A stretch of DNA of 64,000 nt. It comes from Stenopsyche tienmushanensis. Lineage: Eukaryota; Arthropoda; Insecta; Trichoptera; Stenopsychidae. A program made the position numbers and the translations under genes. Under the pieces are notes generated by a model. That model was not told the DNA's origin, did not search any database, and saw nothing but the letters and a program-made list of their open reading frames with translations. Shown here in pieces: positions 22,776-34,573 of this stretch; positions within the stretch are counted from its first letter, which is position 1; the number at the start of each line of letters is the position of its first letter. The stretch is taken from assembly GCA_008973525.1 (NCBI GenBank), contig WACJ01000041.1, positions 1,240,001 through 1,304,000 on the forward strand, given 5' to 3'.

Positions 22776-24469
22776 TTATATTAGACGATTCAAATTAATA
22801 AACAACGATCGTTCACGAAATATGTTGCGCGAATTAATTTTTTCTCGTTGAAACAAGTTCTCCAGTTCGTTGTGATAGTCGTCGATTTGCGTATCGATCT
22901 CATTGAATACTCTATCGTTGAAGCTGTCGGTTCTGCTGAACGACGAACCGTTGCTCATGTTCGAATCGAAACTGCTTCCGGTTATCAATTTCTCTTGATT
23001 CAAAGTTGAGTCGAACCTGACCTGCTTTTTGTTGCACACGTCGCTTAAGTCTATGTGTTCATTGAAAATGGAATTTTGAGACGCGATCACGTTCTCCTTG
23101 TCGCAGTTCAAGTTGAGGTTTTTGAATCTCGTGGGAGTGATTTTAAAATGATTTCTTGCGGCGGGTGATGTTTCGTCGTCCGTCTCTTGTGCATCAACAT
23201 CGGTGGAATTTAAATTTAGTGCTGGATTTTCGAAGCCGCATATTACTCTGTTTTTATCTTGCGTCATTGTAGTAGGTCGTTTTACTTCGTATGGATTACC
23301 GCCGACGTTTGTATTTTTATGGCTTGTTTTCTTGTCGGGCTTGAAAATGTCTTTGATTGTATTGAGGATTTTGGATGATATTTTATTGCCAGATTTAGAT
23401 GCATTTGGTAATTTGCATTTTTTGATTTTGCACGACGATTCTCCATTTTTTTGGAATTGGTCTTTGGATAGTATTGTTATCCATTTGATTAAATATTTCT
23501 TTTTGAGTCATATTTGTGACATCGCAGCCCAATATTTTACTTTGTTTGTTAACTCTGTTATTAGCGAGTGATTGATTATGTAAAATATTGGGATATTCAT
23601 CTATGCATTCGCTTACGATGTCTGAGTCGTTTGCAAATAATCGCCTGGGTAAAACTTGCTCTTCGGGAGAATTTATAGACATTATTTCTGGATCAGTGAC
23701 ATCGGATGTGGCATCGTATATTGATTCCGCAGTAACTTCATCGTCTATGTATTTGATATCGTCAAATGGCTTGTTTTTTATTGTCGGTATATCAAAAGGA
23801 AAATCTCTACATACTTTATTCTGCGGTATTGACAGTTCTTCATTGACTTGAAAAGATATATCGTCTAGAAACGGGTTCGTATTGACCGTTTTATGCACCG
23901 TTGGTTTCATTACATTTACTCTTGTAATTGTCTTTATTTCCATTATATTACTTTCATTCAAATCATCGTCTAAATATAAACCCTCATTAACATTATCATC
24001 GACGTCAATTTTTTCGATGAAACTCAAATCGAAACTGATACTTCTTCTCATTGGATAATTTGAATAAACCATCGGTGTAGAATTATGATTTTTTGGCGAT
24101 CTATAAACATTGATATATTGAAGAGATTTCTCTTCTAGAATAGACGAAATGTTACCATTTTCGGATATCGATGTAAGTTTATCGTTGACGTTGTTTAGAT
24201 GCTTTCGAAGAAGTCCGTGTACAGCTTTTTGTTGCAATCCGAGATCCTAATGCTGGATTTTCAAATGTTGCTCGATCATCACAACTTTTTGAACGGCGAG
24301 CTCTCTTCGCCGGAACGATTTCCATTGTGTTGTTACATATTGTGTCTTCCGTTGCAAGTAAATCAAGAGCTGGATTCATGAACGCATTTGTACATTGGAG
24401 GGTGCGTTTTCTTTTATTCCGTGGACTCGGATCAACCTCAAATGCATTATTATTAATAGTGCAGTTCAT
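22776..24469 (-). CDS. disordered nuclear-type protein with F-x-NPAL repeats, KEN and RVxF motifs; frame broken twice
   Basis: Three consecutive minus-strand frames read as one protein of about 563 residues. The ATG at 24469 sits in AAAATG just after an acceptor (ATTTCAG, ending at 24480). The first frame runs to about 24247, the second from about 24246 to 23445, the third on to the stop at 22776. The joins fall at a GG pair (24246-24247) and a seven-A run (near 23445); one base fewer at each restores a single frame. Visible motifs: basic clusters RNKRKR and PAKRARRSKS (NLS-like) near the N-terminus; FMNPALDL, FENPAL and FENPALNL about 30, 70 and 410 residues in; CDKENV (KEN box); KKQVRFD (fits the RVxF PP1-docking pattern). 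Otherwise Ser/Asn/Asp-rich with no folded domain. These motifs suggest a cell-cycle or chromosome-associated PP1 partner, but that is inference and I recognise no family. It may be a live gene with assembly indels or a recent pseudogene. Confidence 0.65.
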
Positions 24470-24479
24470 TTTATTTTGA

Positions 24480-26450
24480 CTGAAATTAAATAAAAATAAT
24501 TCTTAAAATGCAATTGAACACGCTTTGAATTCACTTTTAAATACACATATTTAAAATTTAATAAAAAAATAATATTCCATTATAAATAACAACATGAACA
24601 TGCAATGAAGAAGCACATGCCATTGTAATTTTAGCAGTTGCAAACATAATGCCACATTTATATCCAGCATACAATGGACATATATTAATTATAAATTTAT
24701 AATCAAAATGACTTACAATCTATTCAATAATCCAAAAAAAAGACGACGTTTAATATAGGAAACGAAATATTTGCGTCCATTCGTTAATGTCGAATGCATG
24801 CACTAACGGTTACTGGAACAACTTCCGTTTGTATTATTTAGGGGGAATGGCAGCTGCAAGAACAGTCGATCTTTATACCGCTGGATGGCAGCACACACAA
24901 TCGGTCGATAAAGCAGTGCTCTATATTTCGAAAATCGCTCAGTAATATCAAAACATAGCAAAAGATGCTGATTTTTCGCATTTGTTTTTGATTGCAAAAC
25001 ATCATTATGATTTATTTGAGATTAAATTCAGATTTAATCACCATAGATATTATTTAAAAATTGCGTGATCCGTGATTAAATTCAAAAGTATATTTTGAGG
25101 TTAAATACGCGAAGAGTATTTTATCAAATGTAGATGGCATCATCTCTAAAAATTCAAAGCGGTTTGTTTTAATTTATTTCGTATCGTTAAGCATATCGCC
25201 GTTTATAAGCATTCGTAGCTTATTTTTTAGAACTGTCAAATCCCATCGGCACGTCAGTAATTTCGAGGGTTGCCATGCATAATAACTAGATTTATTATCT
25301 CAAGCGTATGGCAATCCGGAGCAAGATAAACGACATTATAGCAATTACGGCGGAAGATTCGTATAGATTATTTCATTGCGAAAACGACGAAAACTTAATT
25401 AAATAAGCGGCTTCCGACAAACATTTCTCGACAGGTGAAGAGACGGACACAGCGCGTCTGTTTAAATTCAAACGCCTGAAAACATTAAACATGACCTCGT
25501 TTTCAGATTGCTATGGGTAATTGCGCAGTTTTTCTCCATCTGGTTCCTTTTAAAAATTCATGCTCCGCTCTACGAATAGAACACACAATAATTTCATTCA
25601 AACAAAAAAAAAGTGCTTAAGCCGTAACAAAAAATGTTTAACACGGCCGAAAGCGTTATGCTTCAATATTATTTATTCACCGTCTTTCCCTTTATGAAAA
25701 ATCAGCTTGTTTTCGAATGTCAATTATATTTTATTATGGTAACATTTAACGCGCTGACGTATCATGATGGGCATTTTAAATGCATTTTTTTTTTAACTTT
25801 ATTAATTTTTATCAATGTTTTCCGGTCCTATGTCTCATCCGTTTAAGATATTGGTTTTTTTAATGTCGTTCTGATGGGTTCTGTGATGATTGTGATTTGG
25901 CATAGATTTTTAACCAATTGAATGCTACGCTAAATTTAGCAAATTCTTACCAAAAATACGACGCAAAGAATGATAAACTGCAACAGGCAAATTTATTAAT
26001 ACGCAAATAAAAACTCTTCATTAAATATAAACTAACGTCATTTATTATAACAAAAATAATCGCAAAGGAAACTATTACACATAAAATACAATATAAAAAG
26101 ACTTTTTTCTTTTAGCTTTTGGAATAAAGGAAATAAAGATGATATTTCTTGTGTTGTGAAAATAATCAATTAAAACAAAAAATCGCTTAAACTCTGCCAC
26201 CCAACATCTTACTGTTATAAACGATGGGGCAAACTCCCCGAGTGATATTAGTTGAACTGAAATCTTTCAAATAAAAATATTGTATCACTTAACGATAACC
26301 AATTTTTTACAGGTTTAAATATTTATTGAAAATGTTCCCTATTGATGGCCGCAAAAAAAAACTAAACAACGTAGCTTCTTGAAACTTTTATCATAATATT
26401 TTTTTAAAACAACAACATCTACATATAAGTCTGGTACTTTTGGGACTTCT
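24480..26450. other. region upstream of the F-x-NPAL gene
   Basis: Starts with the intron ending at 24480. Short frames at 24803-24997 and 25634-25846 lack protein-like features. 25240-25460 is more GC-balanced and could be a promoter or enhancer. Confidence 0.35.
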
Positions 26451-26483
26451 ATCAGTTTATCGATTTTTCTACAAAAAAAAAAA

Positions 26484-26516
26484 AACAGCGACTCATCAGC
26501 GAGTCAGTGGTTAAGA
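26484..26516 (-). mobile_element. TTAA-type terminus with palindrome
   Basis: On the minus strand TTAACCACTGACTCGCTGAT is followed by GAGTCGCTG, an imperfect copy of the perfect palindrome at 27502-27521. Isolated end. Confidence 0.35.
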
Positions 26517-26939
26517 AATAGGCAAAAAACAGGATGAACATCTTTCGCTTTGCGATTAGTTTATAAACGCAATAAAAGTTTTTGAGTGGTATGTAAATAA
26601 GGCAGGAAGTTGCATTAGTACTCCAACTAGATAGTTGTGTTTTGACCCAAAACGGTCGACCCATCAACACCACCTTAATGAAAATCCGGGACTGGTTGCT
26701 TTTAGTGGGGTGAAGTCAAAATTTATTGTTGTGCCACACGCGATAATTATATAGTTTCATGCAAAATAATTGTTGTGTTAGAATTCTGCAAGGGTGTGGA
26801 AATGTGATTTTATATTCAGGATAAAATGGTTGGGAATAATTATATTGACTTTGTTTAATATTTAATGCAATATAATATGCATGCTTATTATAATACATTA
26901 GCTATATAAGGGAAACGTATAAATGATATTTTATTTTGT

Positions 26940-27256
26940 TGATTTTAATATAAATATGAACAAACATACAAACATTGATTTTTATATATAAGATCCACTG
27001 TAAGTTAATTATACTATACCTAATTTTATTTGAAAAAATGCAAACAATAAATTGGCAAAGTTTTATCGCAATCGAACGAACGGTATGGTAGCGCATAAAA
27101 TACGGACAAACAAACATTATTTTTTATATATTAGACTATACATATGTTACTCGCAAAGTTCTTAGCAATAAGTGGATGAAGTTTTATCGCAATCTAATGA
27201 ACGTTATGGCAGCGCATTACATACGAACAAAGAGATATTAATTTTTATATATTAGA
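26940..27256 (-). mobile_element. tandem Helitron 5' segments
   Basis: Three head-to-tail minus-strand units, two beginning TCTAATATATAAAAA (near 27255 and 27137), the third a shorter TCTTATATATAAAAATCAAT (near 26990). Two carry CGCTGCCATA/CGCTACCATA.CGTTC and GATTGCGATAAAACTT. No CTAG-type 3' end follows. Confidence 0.6.
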
Positions 27257-27295
27257 TTAAGTATTGATCTTTAGAGACGGAATGAAAGTATCTGG

Positions 27296-27533
27296 TTAAC
27301 CTTTTGACTGCTAGCGAATTTAGAGATTGCGTAAAAAGTTTTTTGACTTGTATATTTTATTGTCTAAAGGCGACTTGTATGTCCTGGATTATTTGTGAAT
27401 TTATTTAAAAATAAAATGGAAACACCAAGATCTATTAAAATGTGTGTCCTTAGCATAATAATTTTTAGGTATTAATATTGGTGTTATTTTTCCTGTGATG
27501 AGCGACTCACCAGTGAGTCGCTGGTGATTAATT
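27296..27533. mobile_element. short TTAA-flanked element with palindrome
   Basis: TTAA then CCTTTTGACTGCTAGCG on the left. The right side has a perfect 9-bp-arm hairpin (GCGACTCAC and GTGAGTCGC, two-base loop, 27502-27521) and then CTGGTGATTAA. About 230 bp, no coding capacity. The pairing of these two ends is inferred. Confidence 0.35.
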
Positions 27534-28690
27534 CATTCTGGATGGATATTTGAATCTGTTTTGTGGCTTAGTCAAACTTTATTATAAATATACTATATAT
27601 ACTTTATTATGAAGTTGAGGAAAGTATGAAATATGATTTTTTTGTGTATTCTCCTCGAAAGTGGCTTAATTTTTCATGAAAACAATTCTTCAGCTAACAA
27701 TTTCGTCTAGGATTGTATGTCTGTCGACTTTGAACGTCTTACGGCGTGCTTTGAAAAGTTATTTCACTCGTACGCGTGTTTGTGGCGGAAGGATTTGTAG
27801 GAAAATGTCAATAGTCGAACTAAAGCCGACAACATGCCGAACTGGGGATATTGGATCTTCACTGAGAGAGTGTGAAGTATCTCGTAACATAGTTTGGTAC
27901 TTTGTGAAGAAATTAAGCAACAGAATAACATCCGTTAAAGCTTTAAGGGATTTGTCACGAACCAAAGCCACACATATGGCTTAGGGGATGAATATTTGTA
28001 CGCTCTACAATACGCGAGAACAAAATTAAAACGCTGATTTAGCTGACCGGACGTGAGAGAATCTATTTTTTTAAAACCCTATCCTCTTATAAATGCAAAT
28101 CCTGCATAAGGATAGTTTAAATCACAACCGACTCGAACCTGCCATCTGCAAAATACCAAGAATTTCGAACAAAAATCATTTCGATTCGATCATAAATTCG
28201 ACCATATGTGCGTGGAATATTATGTGATTGTGTGATAAGATATTCAAATGTGATATTTGAGCATCGAAAGCGTTCAATGCTTTCGGCAGATCAGCAAAAA
28301 TTCGATGAAAATCGCAAATTACAGGAGCGGTAAAAGTCAGATAGAGAAGCTCATTAAACAATTTTTTTCAACAGGGGCGTCATATTCAAAGGTTAACGTG
28401 GGACAAAATAAAAAATGAGTTTATGTTTGGATCCGCTAAAATCTCAAAAAAATTATTAAAACATTGGTTATTGCGAAACGTGCAAAAATAAAAAAAGACA
28501 AGGACAATTTAATGTTTTCAGCCTAATGCTTCGAAAATCTTCTCTGCTATTATTTTACTATTTAGAGGAAAATATTGCAAGCAGTGATTACTTTTAAAAC
28601 TGACCCATGATCAGTCACGTTAATTCTGGATCTAATAGGAGACTTATTTAATTCGATAATAGACTAAGAGCTGGCAGTCTAAATTGAGGG

Positions 28691-28922
28691 TAATCTAAAA
28701 TATGTGGATCATTTAATAGTCGTGTTATGGACTATCATTATGATAGTCTGGTGATTAAGCGCCGTTGGGTTTGGGAAAGGAGAGGGTTGAAATCTGGTGA
28801 AAATTCAACATCTTTTAAATTTTCTCTAAATTAGTTAAATGAATGATAGTTTATAAGTGTTGCCAGACTATTTACTGCTTGTTAAGATAGTACCAGACTG
28901 GTCCAAACTCGTTGAAGCCTTG
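28691..28922 (+). repeat. SINE-like repeat, forward copy of an inverted pair
   Basis: Contains TATGTGGATCATTTAAT, GTCTGGTGATTAAGCGCCGT, GAGGGTTGAAATCT (B-box-like) and AGTGTTGCCAGACTATTTAC. The whole unit recurs inverted at 29640-29898. Confidence 0.65.
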
Positions 28923-29099
28923 CAGTAACGTTGCTGATAAAGAATCTCCTAAATATTGGTGCAATTTCCTGACGTCAATATATCACATATTATTGCCAAC
29001 ACTATTCTCGATCCATATATTTGAGCAGTAAGCATGTGTTGAAATGTCACACAAAGAAGGAAATTTTTTATGCTTTAAAAAGGGTATACGATCGACGGT

Positions 29100-29405
29100 T
29101 GTGGTGTTTTATTTATCTTAGCAACCACCAGATAAATATGTGCCAACATAGTACATATGCTAAAAGTCTTGCATAACAAACTGCGTACACAGACAATATT
29201 TTTACTATGCCTATGTCATTTCCGTAAGTATAAAAAATAGTTTGACAAAGTTTTATTGCAATCCGATGAATAGTATGGCGGCGTATTGAATACGGACAAA
29301 CAAACATTGATTTTTATATATTAGACTATGTATATGTTACTCGCGCAATCCTTGATGCAACCAGATGAACGCTATGGCAGCGTATACGAACAAAGAGAGA
29401 TTATT
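29100..29405 (-). mobile_element. Helitron fragments
   Basis: Two minus-strand 5' segments with CTAATATATAAAAATCAATG or close variants, CGCCGCCATAC/CGCTGCCATAG and ATTGCAATAAAACTTTG. They lie in the loop between the inverted SINE copies. No 3' end. Confidence 0.55.
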
Positions 29406-29639
29406 ATTTTTTATTTTAGATATATCTGTGCTGGAACATTTTATGATAATATTAGCTTCAGTATCATTTTGGCATACATGGTGAACGATCTTTGTATCAG
29501 TTTCCACGTGATTTTCACAAGATAATGTGTCTTATCGAGTTTTTACAAACTTCTCCGTCAAATTCGAACCGGTAACAATGTTCATAGACGTAAACTATTT
29601 ATTATAAAGTATTAAAAAAATAATTACGTAATTTTCTGG

Positions 29640-29898
29640 TTGGCTTCAACGAGTTTGAACCAGTTTGGTACTATTTTAACAAGCAGTAAATAGTCTGGCA
29701 ACACTTACAAATGATTGTTTATTATACTAATTTATAGAAAATGAAAAAACCTACTTTGAAAGTATGACTTAATTATGTTGAATTTTCACTAGATTTCAAC
29801 CTCTTCCCATCTCAAATCCAACGGCACTCAGTCACCAGACTGTCATAATGATATTCCAGAACACAATTACTAAATGATCCACATATGCTCATGGATTT
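29640..29898 (-). repeat. SINE-like repeat, inverted copy
   Basis: Minus strand reads ATGTGGATCATTTAGTAATT, CAGTCTGGTGACTGAGTGCC, GAGGTTGAAATCTAGTG and GTGTTGCCAGACTATTTACT, pairing with 28691-28922. The pair could fold into a long stem with a 0.7-kb loop. Confidence 0.65.
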
Positions 29899-30324
29899 GC
29901 TCATACTGATTATGCTAATATTCGTTTATTTTCAAGTCTTAGTGGTAAATATTTGTAAATCCAAGCGCGATAATTTTATTGAATTTTGCCTTTAAATTTG
30001 AATCGCACTGAATTTCAACCACCTTTATTTGCAAATGATTTGGTATTGATTCTATTTCTTATTGAAAAATAGAAGAACGTGAGAAAAAAATGGCTTCAAA
30101 TTTGGTCCTTATTTGAATCAATTTTTTTTTTAATTATTTAAAATAATATTTAGGTACCAAGGCTTGAATTTTCATTAAAAAAATTAAAACACTGTTTTAA
30201 TCTTGCATTTATTAATATACAATATTTACATGTAAAATTAATGTTTAAATTACAAATAAGGATACCCTTTTAATACTAAAATCGTAAATATTCAGGATAC
30301 AAGCGTTGGTTTTTTGTATCAGGA

Positions 30325-30520
30325 TATTTCTTTCTGTAAGCTTTTACTAACAAAAGCAAATATTGCTTCCTTTATTAAGGCAACACTACGCTCAGCAATA
30401 TCATCCAATACCCGCATAGAATAGACGATTTTCTTTGCAGCCTTAAAATCAGAGTCATCCTCCCAAGTTTCAACATCTTTATTCAAAAACTGTAATGAGA
30501 TACCCAGTATCTGGAAAAAT
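30325..30520 (-). pseudogene. decayed transposon-associated coding fragment
   Basis: Minus strand reads FLNKDVETWEDDSDFKAAKK, then VLDDIAERSVALIKEAIFAF and a TGA stop. The W-x-x-D-x-D-F/Y ... V-x-D-x-A-E-R-x-V-x-L-I pattern resembles a conserved C-terminal motif I associate with unnamed, repeat-borne invertebrate proteins. That resemblance is from memory and untested. No start or complete frame is present. Confidence 0.4.
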
Positions 30521-31204
30521 CATAAAGAGTTGCTAGTCACAAAATCTTCTCATTCAAAGTCATTTCTTTGTAAGCAACTGTATTTCTGAATATTGTTTGA
30601 TAAGAATTCAATTTTCCTGAATAATTTATTTCTGTAGCTTTAATTAGGCATTATTTTGTATGTTTTATTGGCTAGTCCGCAAAAACATTAGTTGTTTTTC
30701 GGTTCGGGCCGCAAATTTGACACCCTTGATATATATAACATACGCCTAAGACTGACAACGTTTTCAAATTACGAAATTTAATATGCCAACAATAATGTAT
30801 TTCGAACACATGATATTTAGTAATGAAGCCTGGATTATTTCCGTTAATAGTTGATATTAATGACCGTAATAATCTGTCGATTCAAGTCTACTAGATTACA
30901 ATGGCATACAAAATTATAATTTCATTGGAGTTGTACTAATAGCCAGCTATATCTATTATGCAGTCGTCAAACATAAATGTATGAAAACGATAATGGTACT
31001 CGTAGTATATTTCATTCAGGAGAGTGGATAATATAATACAATGGAAATTAAATGAGAGTTTATATATATTTACTAAAAATATTGACAAAAAATGCCGGAA
31101 TAAAATGATAAATGACTATGGTTTTTCAAATTGTTCAAAAAGGTGGTTTTTAGCAATCCTTTTTGTGGGATTACCAACCATTTTGACACAATTTTTCATA
31201 GCAT

Positions 31205-31320
31205 ATATGTTTTTAAAAACATGATTACCAGCCACACTTCTCGCAGATTTGAACCCAAGGTAATTGAGTTACATATCTAATCGCTTTAACCATGGGACTA
31301 CTCATAATTGCTTAATCTTT
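31205..31320 (-). repeat. tRNA-related SINE, copy 2
   Basis: Minus strand reads AGTAGTCCCATGGTTAAAGC, then TGGGTTCAAATCT and GTGTGGCTGGTAATCATG, matching copy 1 at 22130-22260. Confidence 0.5.
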
Positions 31321-31433
31321 GTCTTGCGATACTTAGAAAATTAGGGCGATATTGCTACTTTCTTGTTCTATGTAAAATATTGCAAATACATTAGTTCTTT
31401 TTCCAAAGCGACTAACATCATCTTCTATTTAAT

Positions 31434-31705
31434 TCATACTTTTGTATAGTTGTTGTTGATTATATGTATCATCACATATAAGGTATTTAAGCAATACTTG
31501 TATAAAGATTTGCTGTTTTGAAATTCCACGCGTACTTCACTGATGGAGAGGAGTTCAAGAAGTATCCCAACCGATCCTTCAGGCTCTTCAGATACATCAG
31601 CAAGTTGAAGTGATTTACAACCCAATTGATGTCATATAAAGCAAGCCCTAGGAAGTAATAAGAGAACCGTGATTTGAGTTTGGTCAGATGTCGTGTGATT
31701 GACAC
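31434..31705 (-). pseudogene. possible BEL/Pao retrotransposon fragment
   Basis: One frame reads CKSLQLADVSEEPEGSVGIL, resembling the L-x-L-A-D-P-x-F ... D-x-L-L-G segment of BEL/Pao peptidase regions. An overlapping frame reads HLTKLKSRFSYYFLGLAL. Frame-shifted and short; the assignment is tentative. Confidence 0.3.
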
Positions 31706-31994
31706 CTCGAAGTCACATTACTTTAGATCTTAGTGATTTTCTGAAAACTTTGCCAGTTTCGGCGAGATTTGGGTCCAGCGTAAAATAAGATTTGATTAAA
31801 ATAATCACTCAAACATTTTCTCGTGTATTTGTAATCTCATATTGAATTATAATTATATGCTGGATAAATGTCGATGTTATGTCTTAATAATTTTTTAACT
31901 TAAAAATTTTTGTTAACCTGCTAATGGTAATAAATTAGAGGATTTAAGAAAAATACTTGAATTTTCTAAAATAACATAATTCTTTAATCATTCC

Positions 31995-32075
31995 CTTACG
32001 ATACTATGTATTTAGTACGCCATATGACATGTTAAAACCCCGTATTCATTATATTTCATATCGAAAATATATATA
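31995..32075. repeat. fragment related to the 498-bp TIR element
   Basis: ACCCCGTATTCATTATATTT and CATATCGA match 1826-1850 and the interiors at 11.2 and 40.1 kb. Ends are missing. Confidence 0.45.
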
Positions 32076-32558
32076 ATATATATCAAATTTAATATCACCA
32101 ATGATTCTTAAATTCAACTTATTTTTACATTTTGTTGTAAATCAAAATTGTAAATGAATGCAATAAATACAATAAGATAGTGGCTAAAAATTGAAAGTAT
32201 ACTTCGTATTATACGTAGATAGTAATGGATGTTATCGTTGATGAACAGAGATCAAGCATAAAAGTGGTAGTCCTGAAATGAATGAAACACGTCCCCGATG
32301 TAAAAGTCTCGTTTTACTGAATTGGTTTCCAACCCGATGATCAGTAGAAAGAACTTCGTCTTTGCTAAAATGAGAAACTGGCTTAATTTGAAGTATGTTA
32401 AGCAAATCGTTTTACATTTGACCAAAGTATATAGTCATCTCGTAACATTATTAAGCGAAGTGCACTCTATGATATTATCCTTAGTAGCATCCAAAGGGTT
32501 GACTTCATTATTTCCAAGTCAACTTTGAGCACCGAGGCGGGACCAACCCTCAGTTGTA

Positions 32559-32696
32559 ATGGCATCCGAAGAAAGCTACGACGTTTCGCGCTTAAGCTAT
32601 ATCCTCGCTTTAAGTGAATGGGCAAGTGGCATTTTGGCCATCTGCCAGACATCTCTCAACTTTGTGGACAAAACCGCTGTCGAGCGGCACTGCTGA
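32559..32696 (+). CDS. 45-codon frame in a GC-balanced block
   Basis: An ATG (TGTAATGGCA) opens MASEESYDVSRLSYILALSE and ends KTAVERHC before TGA. The surrounding 32.5-33.1 kb is more GC-rich than the flanks and has open frames on both strands, so it may be an old coding region or a conserved non-coding block. Family unknown. Confidence 0.2.
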   Translation: MASEESYDVSRLSYILALSEWASGILAICQTSLNFVDKTAVERHC

Positions 32697-33714
32697 CTGG
32701 ACGGGTTTCGCTTTAAAATCGTCCCACCCTCCAGCTTCGTGCCTCATTTTGGCCGTGTCCACGAAAAACAGATTGCTCTTAAGAATCGCGTCCTTGCTCG
32801 ATTTAGATTATCGAAGAAATTCCACTTTATCATCGTCGCGGTGGCATAATTTAGGTCATATTTTCATTTTATGGCGTCGATATTTGAGAAAATAAAATTG
32901 AATGTTAGAGCATCTGTTTGTCAGGATGATTTGCATAAGATGAGATAATTGATATATAGTTGCGGCTGAAACATTGTTCAGCCATCTGTAGACGAGCTGA
33001 GGAGCCCAAAAGCCCTGGGTGTTGCGAAGGGAGATTCAAATTCCGACAAATTGTCGCTAAAGGGTTTCATTCCACCCTCGTTTTACAGCTGAGTGTTTGT
33101 TCCTTTTAATTTGTACAAATGGTACGATTCGGACGAAAGCTTGTTCCCTGAGATTAATACAAATTTTATTTCACTTGGAAAACTTTCGGTATTACAATGC
33201 CTTTATTCTAATTTCAAAAACAAAGAACATTTGTAAAAGAACTCATACTATCCAGATTGATGCTATTATACATTTTACCAATTTATTCGCAAAATAAACT
33301 AATTTTTATTAATGACATTACGATTGACTAAAATTTAAATCTCTATATTTATATTGAATCAATCATATATTTAAAGTGCCATTTGCGATATGTTTAAATT
33401 AGAATAGGATTATATGAATAAGAATTTTAGATAGGAAACGATCTATAAATGAATTAGCGAATTCACTATAATTTTTAAATGATATTGTAATCATTGTTGC
33501 AAATTTAATTATCCATAAGCGGCTATATGTCTTTATTTACGGGAATTTGATATTATCCTTCCACTAACTAGATTGAAATTTTCACTTTTATAATAGGAGT
33601 CCAGAATTTAATTCAATATTTTCCTATATAAATCTCCCTTACAATTTTCTATATGATATACCCCAATAGTTAGATTTCAATTAATTTGGATGTAGTGTTT
33701 GATGTACAGGATAC

Positions 33715-33938
33715 GGTAAGGAAACTTCCTTATTTTAAAAATAAAAAAAACACAAAAAGTACGCCTCTAAGGCGAACGCGTGCTCCTCGTTTGTTCATTG
33801 CACGATCATTACTAAACTTACATGATAAAAAATCTTAGATCTTATTTTTTTGAATAAATGCCATTTCATTCTTATTAAAGTACCTGTTGTCTTAGGGCGC
33901 GCGTTTTAAATAAGGAAGTTTCCATGCTGCACCTTGTA
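33715..33938. mobile_element. TA-flanked MITE, copy 1
   Basis: Left TACAGGATACGGTAAGGAAA, with AACTTCCTTATTT following; right end inverted as TACAAGGTGCAGCATGGAAA. The TA at each edge suggests a Tc1/mariner-type target. The interior AAGTACGCCTCTAAGGCGAA is shared with 46627-46749. No coding capacity. Confidence 0.6.
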
Positions 33939-34573
33939 TTAATATATTTTTATAAAAATATTTGGCTTAAAATAATAAAACTTTCTTTCAATTGCTCAAA
34001 CGCAGAATTAGTTCTTAAGATTAATTGATTCACTTTAGCGAGATGTTGTGTTCTAGACTGAAATGCATTCGATAAAATGGAAATTTCTTCCAATTATCAG
34101 TGTCAAGTCTCTTCAAATCTTTTCAAGGATCAGCCCCCGGACTAAAATTATTTTAGCAACCAGTTTGACAGAACCGTTGCGAACCCATATCAGCACATCA
34201 TTGATATAATATATGCAACAAATAACATTATTCAGTCAGCATAATCTGAAATATGGAAATGCTCCATTGTTGAAATTGCACTTTGATGTAACAGCATTGG
34301 AAGTTCTGTGTTTATGGATGGCGCTGATATTTAAGCCTAGGATCGTATATCTAACAGGGAAGCTTTTGTAAAAGAAAAAGCTCTTCTTTATCTTGGCTTA
34401 ACTATCTTCGAAAGAAAGCTTTCTTTCCGAGATTTATCCGTTCGAGGAACAAATAGAATTCACATGCGGATACGAGATTAGAGCTCCGAGTAGCATCGTC
34501 TGATGTACTCTTAATGCTCTTGCAGCCCACAAGCACTCTCATCGATCTAATTAAATTGTTATTTAAGAGGTGC

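Larger units (their letters stand above)
28372..30728. mobile_element. hAT-like element, composite
   Basis: Left end CAGGGGCGTCATATTC; inverted right end CAAGGGTGTCAAATTTGCGGCCC, typical of hAT termini. The interior holds two inverted SINE-like copies, Helitron fragments and a decayed coding segment at 30325-30520. No 8-bp target duplication is visible, so pairing of the ends is tentative. Confidence 0.4.

Noticed and set aside
23203..23571. 122-codon plus-strand frame
   Set aside because: Antisense shadow of the F-x-NPAL gene; low-complexity hydrophobic peptide.
27676..27984. Possible Tc1-type helix-turn-helix frame of 102 codons
   Set aside because: Some similarity (SLRECEVSRNIV) to a transposase helix, but no D-E catalytic motifs, no matching inverted ends and the frame starts only by chance ATG.
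28740..28800. tRNA gene suggested by A-box and B-box-like sequence
   Set aside because: No cloverleaf pairing; the whole unit recurs inverted at 29.7 kb and fits a SINE.
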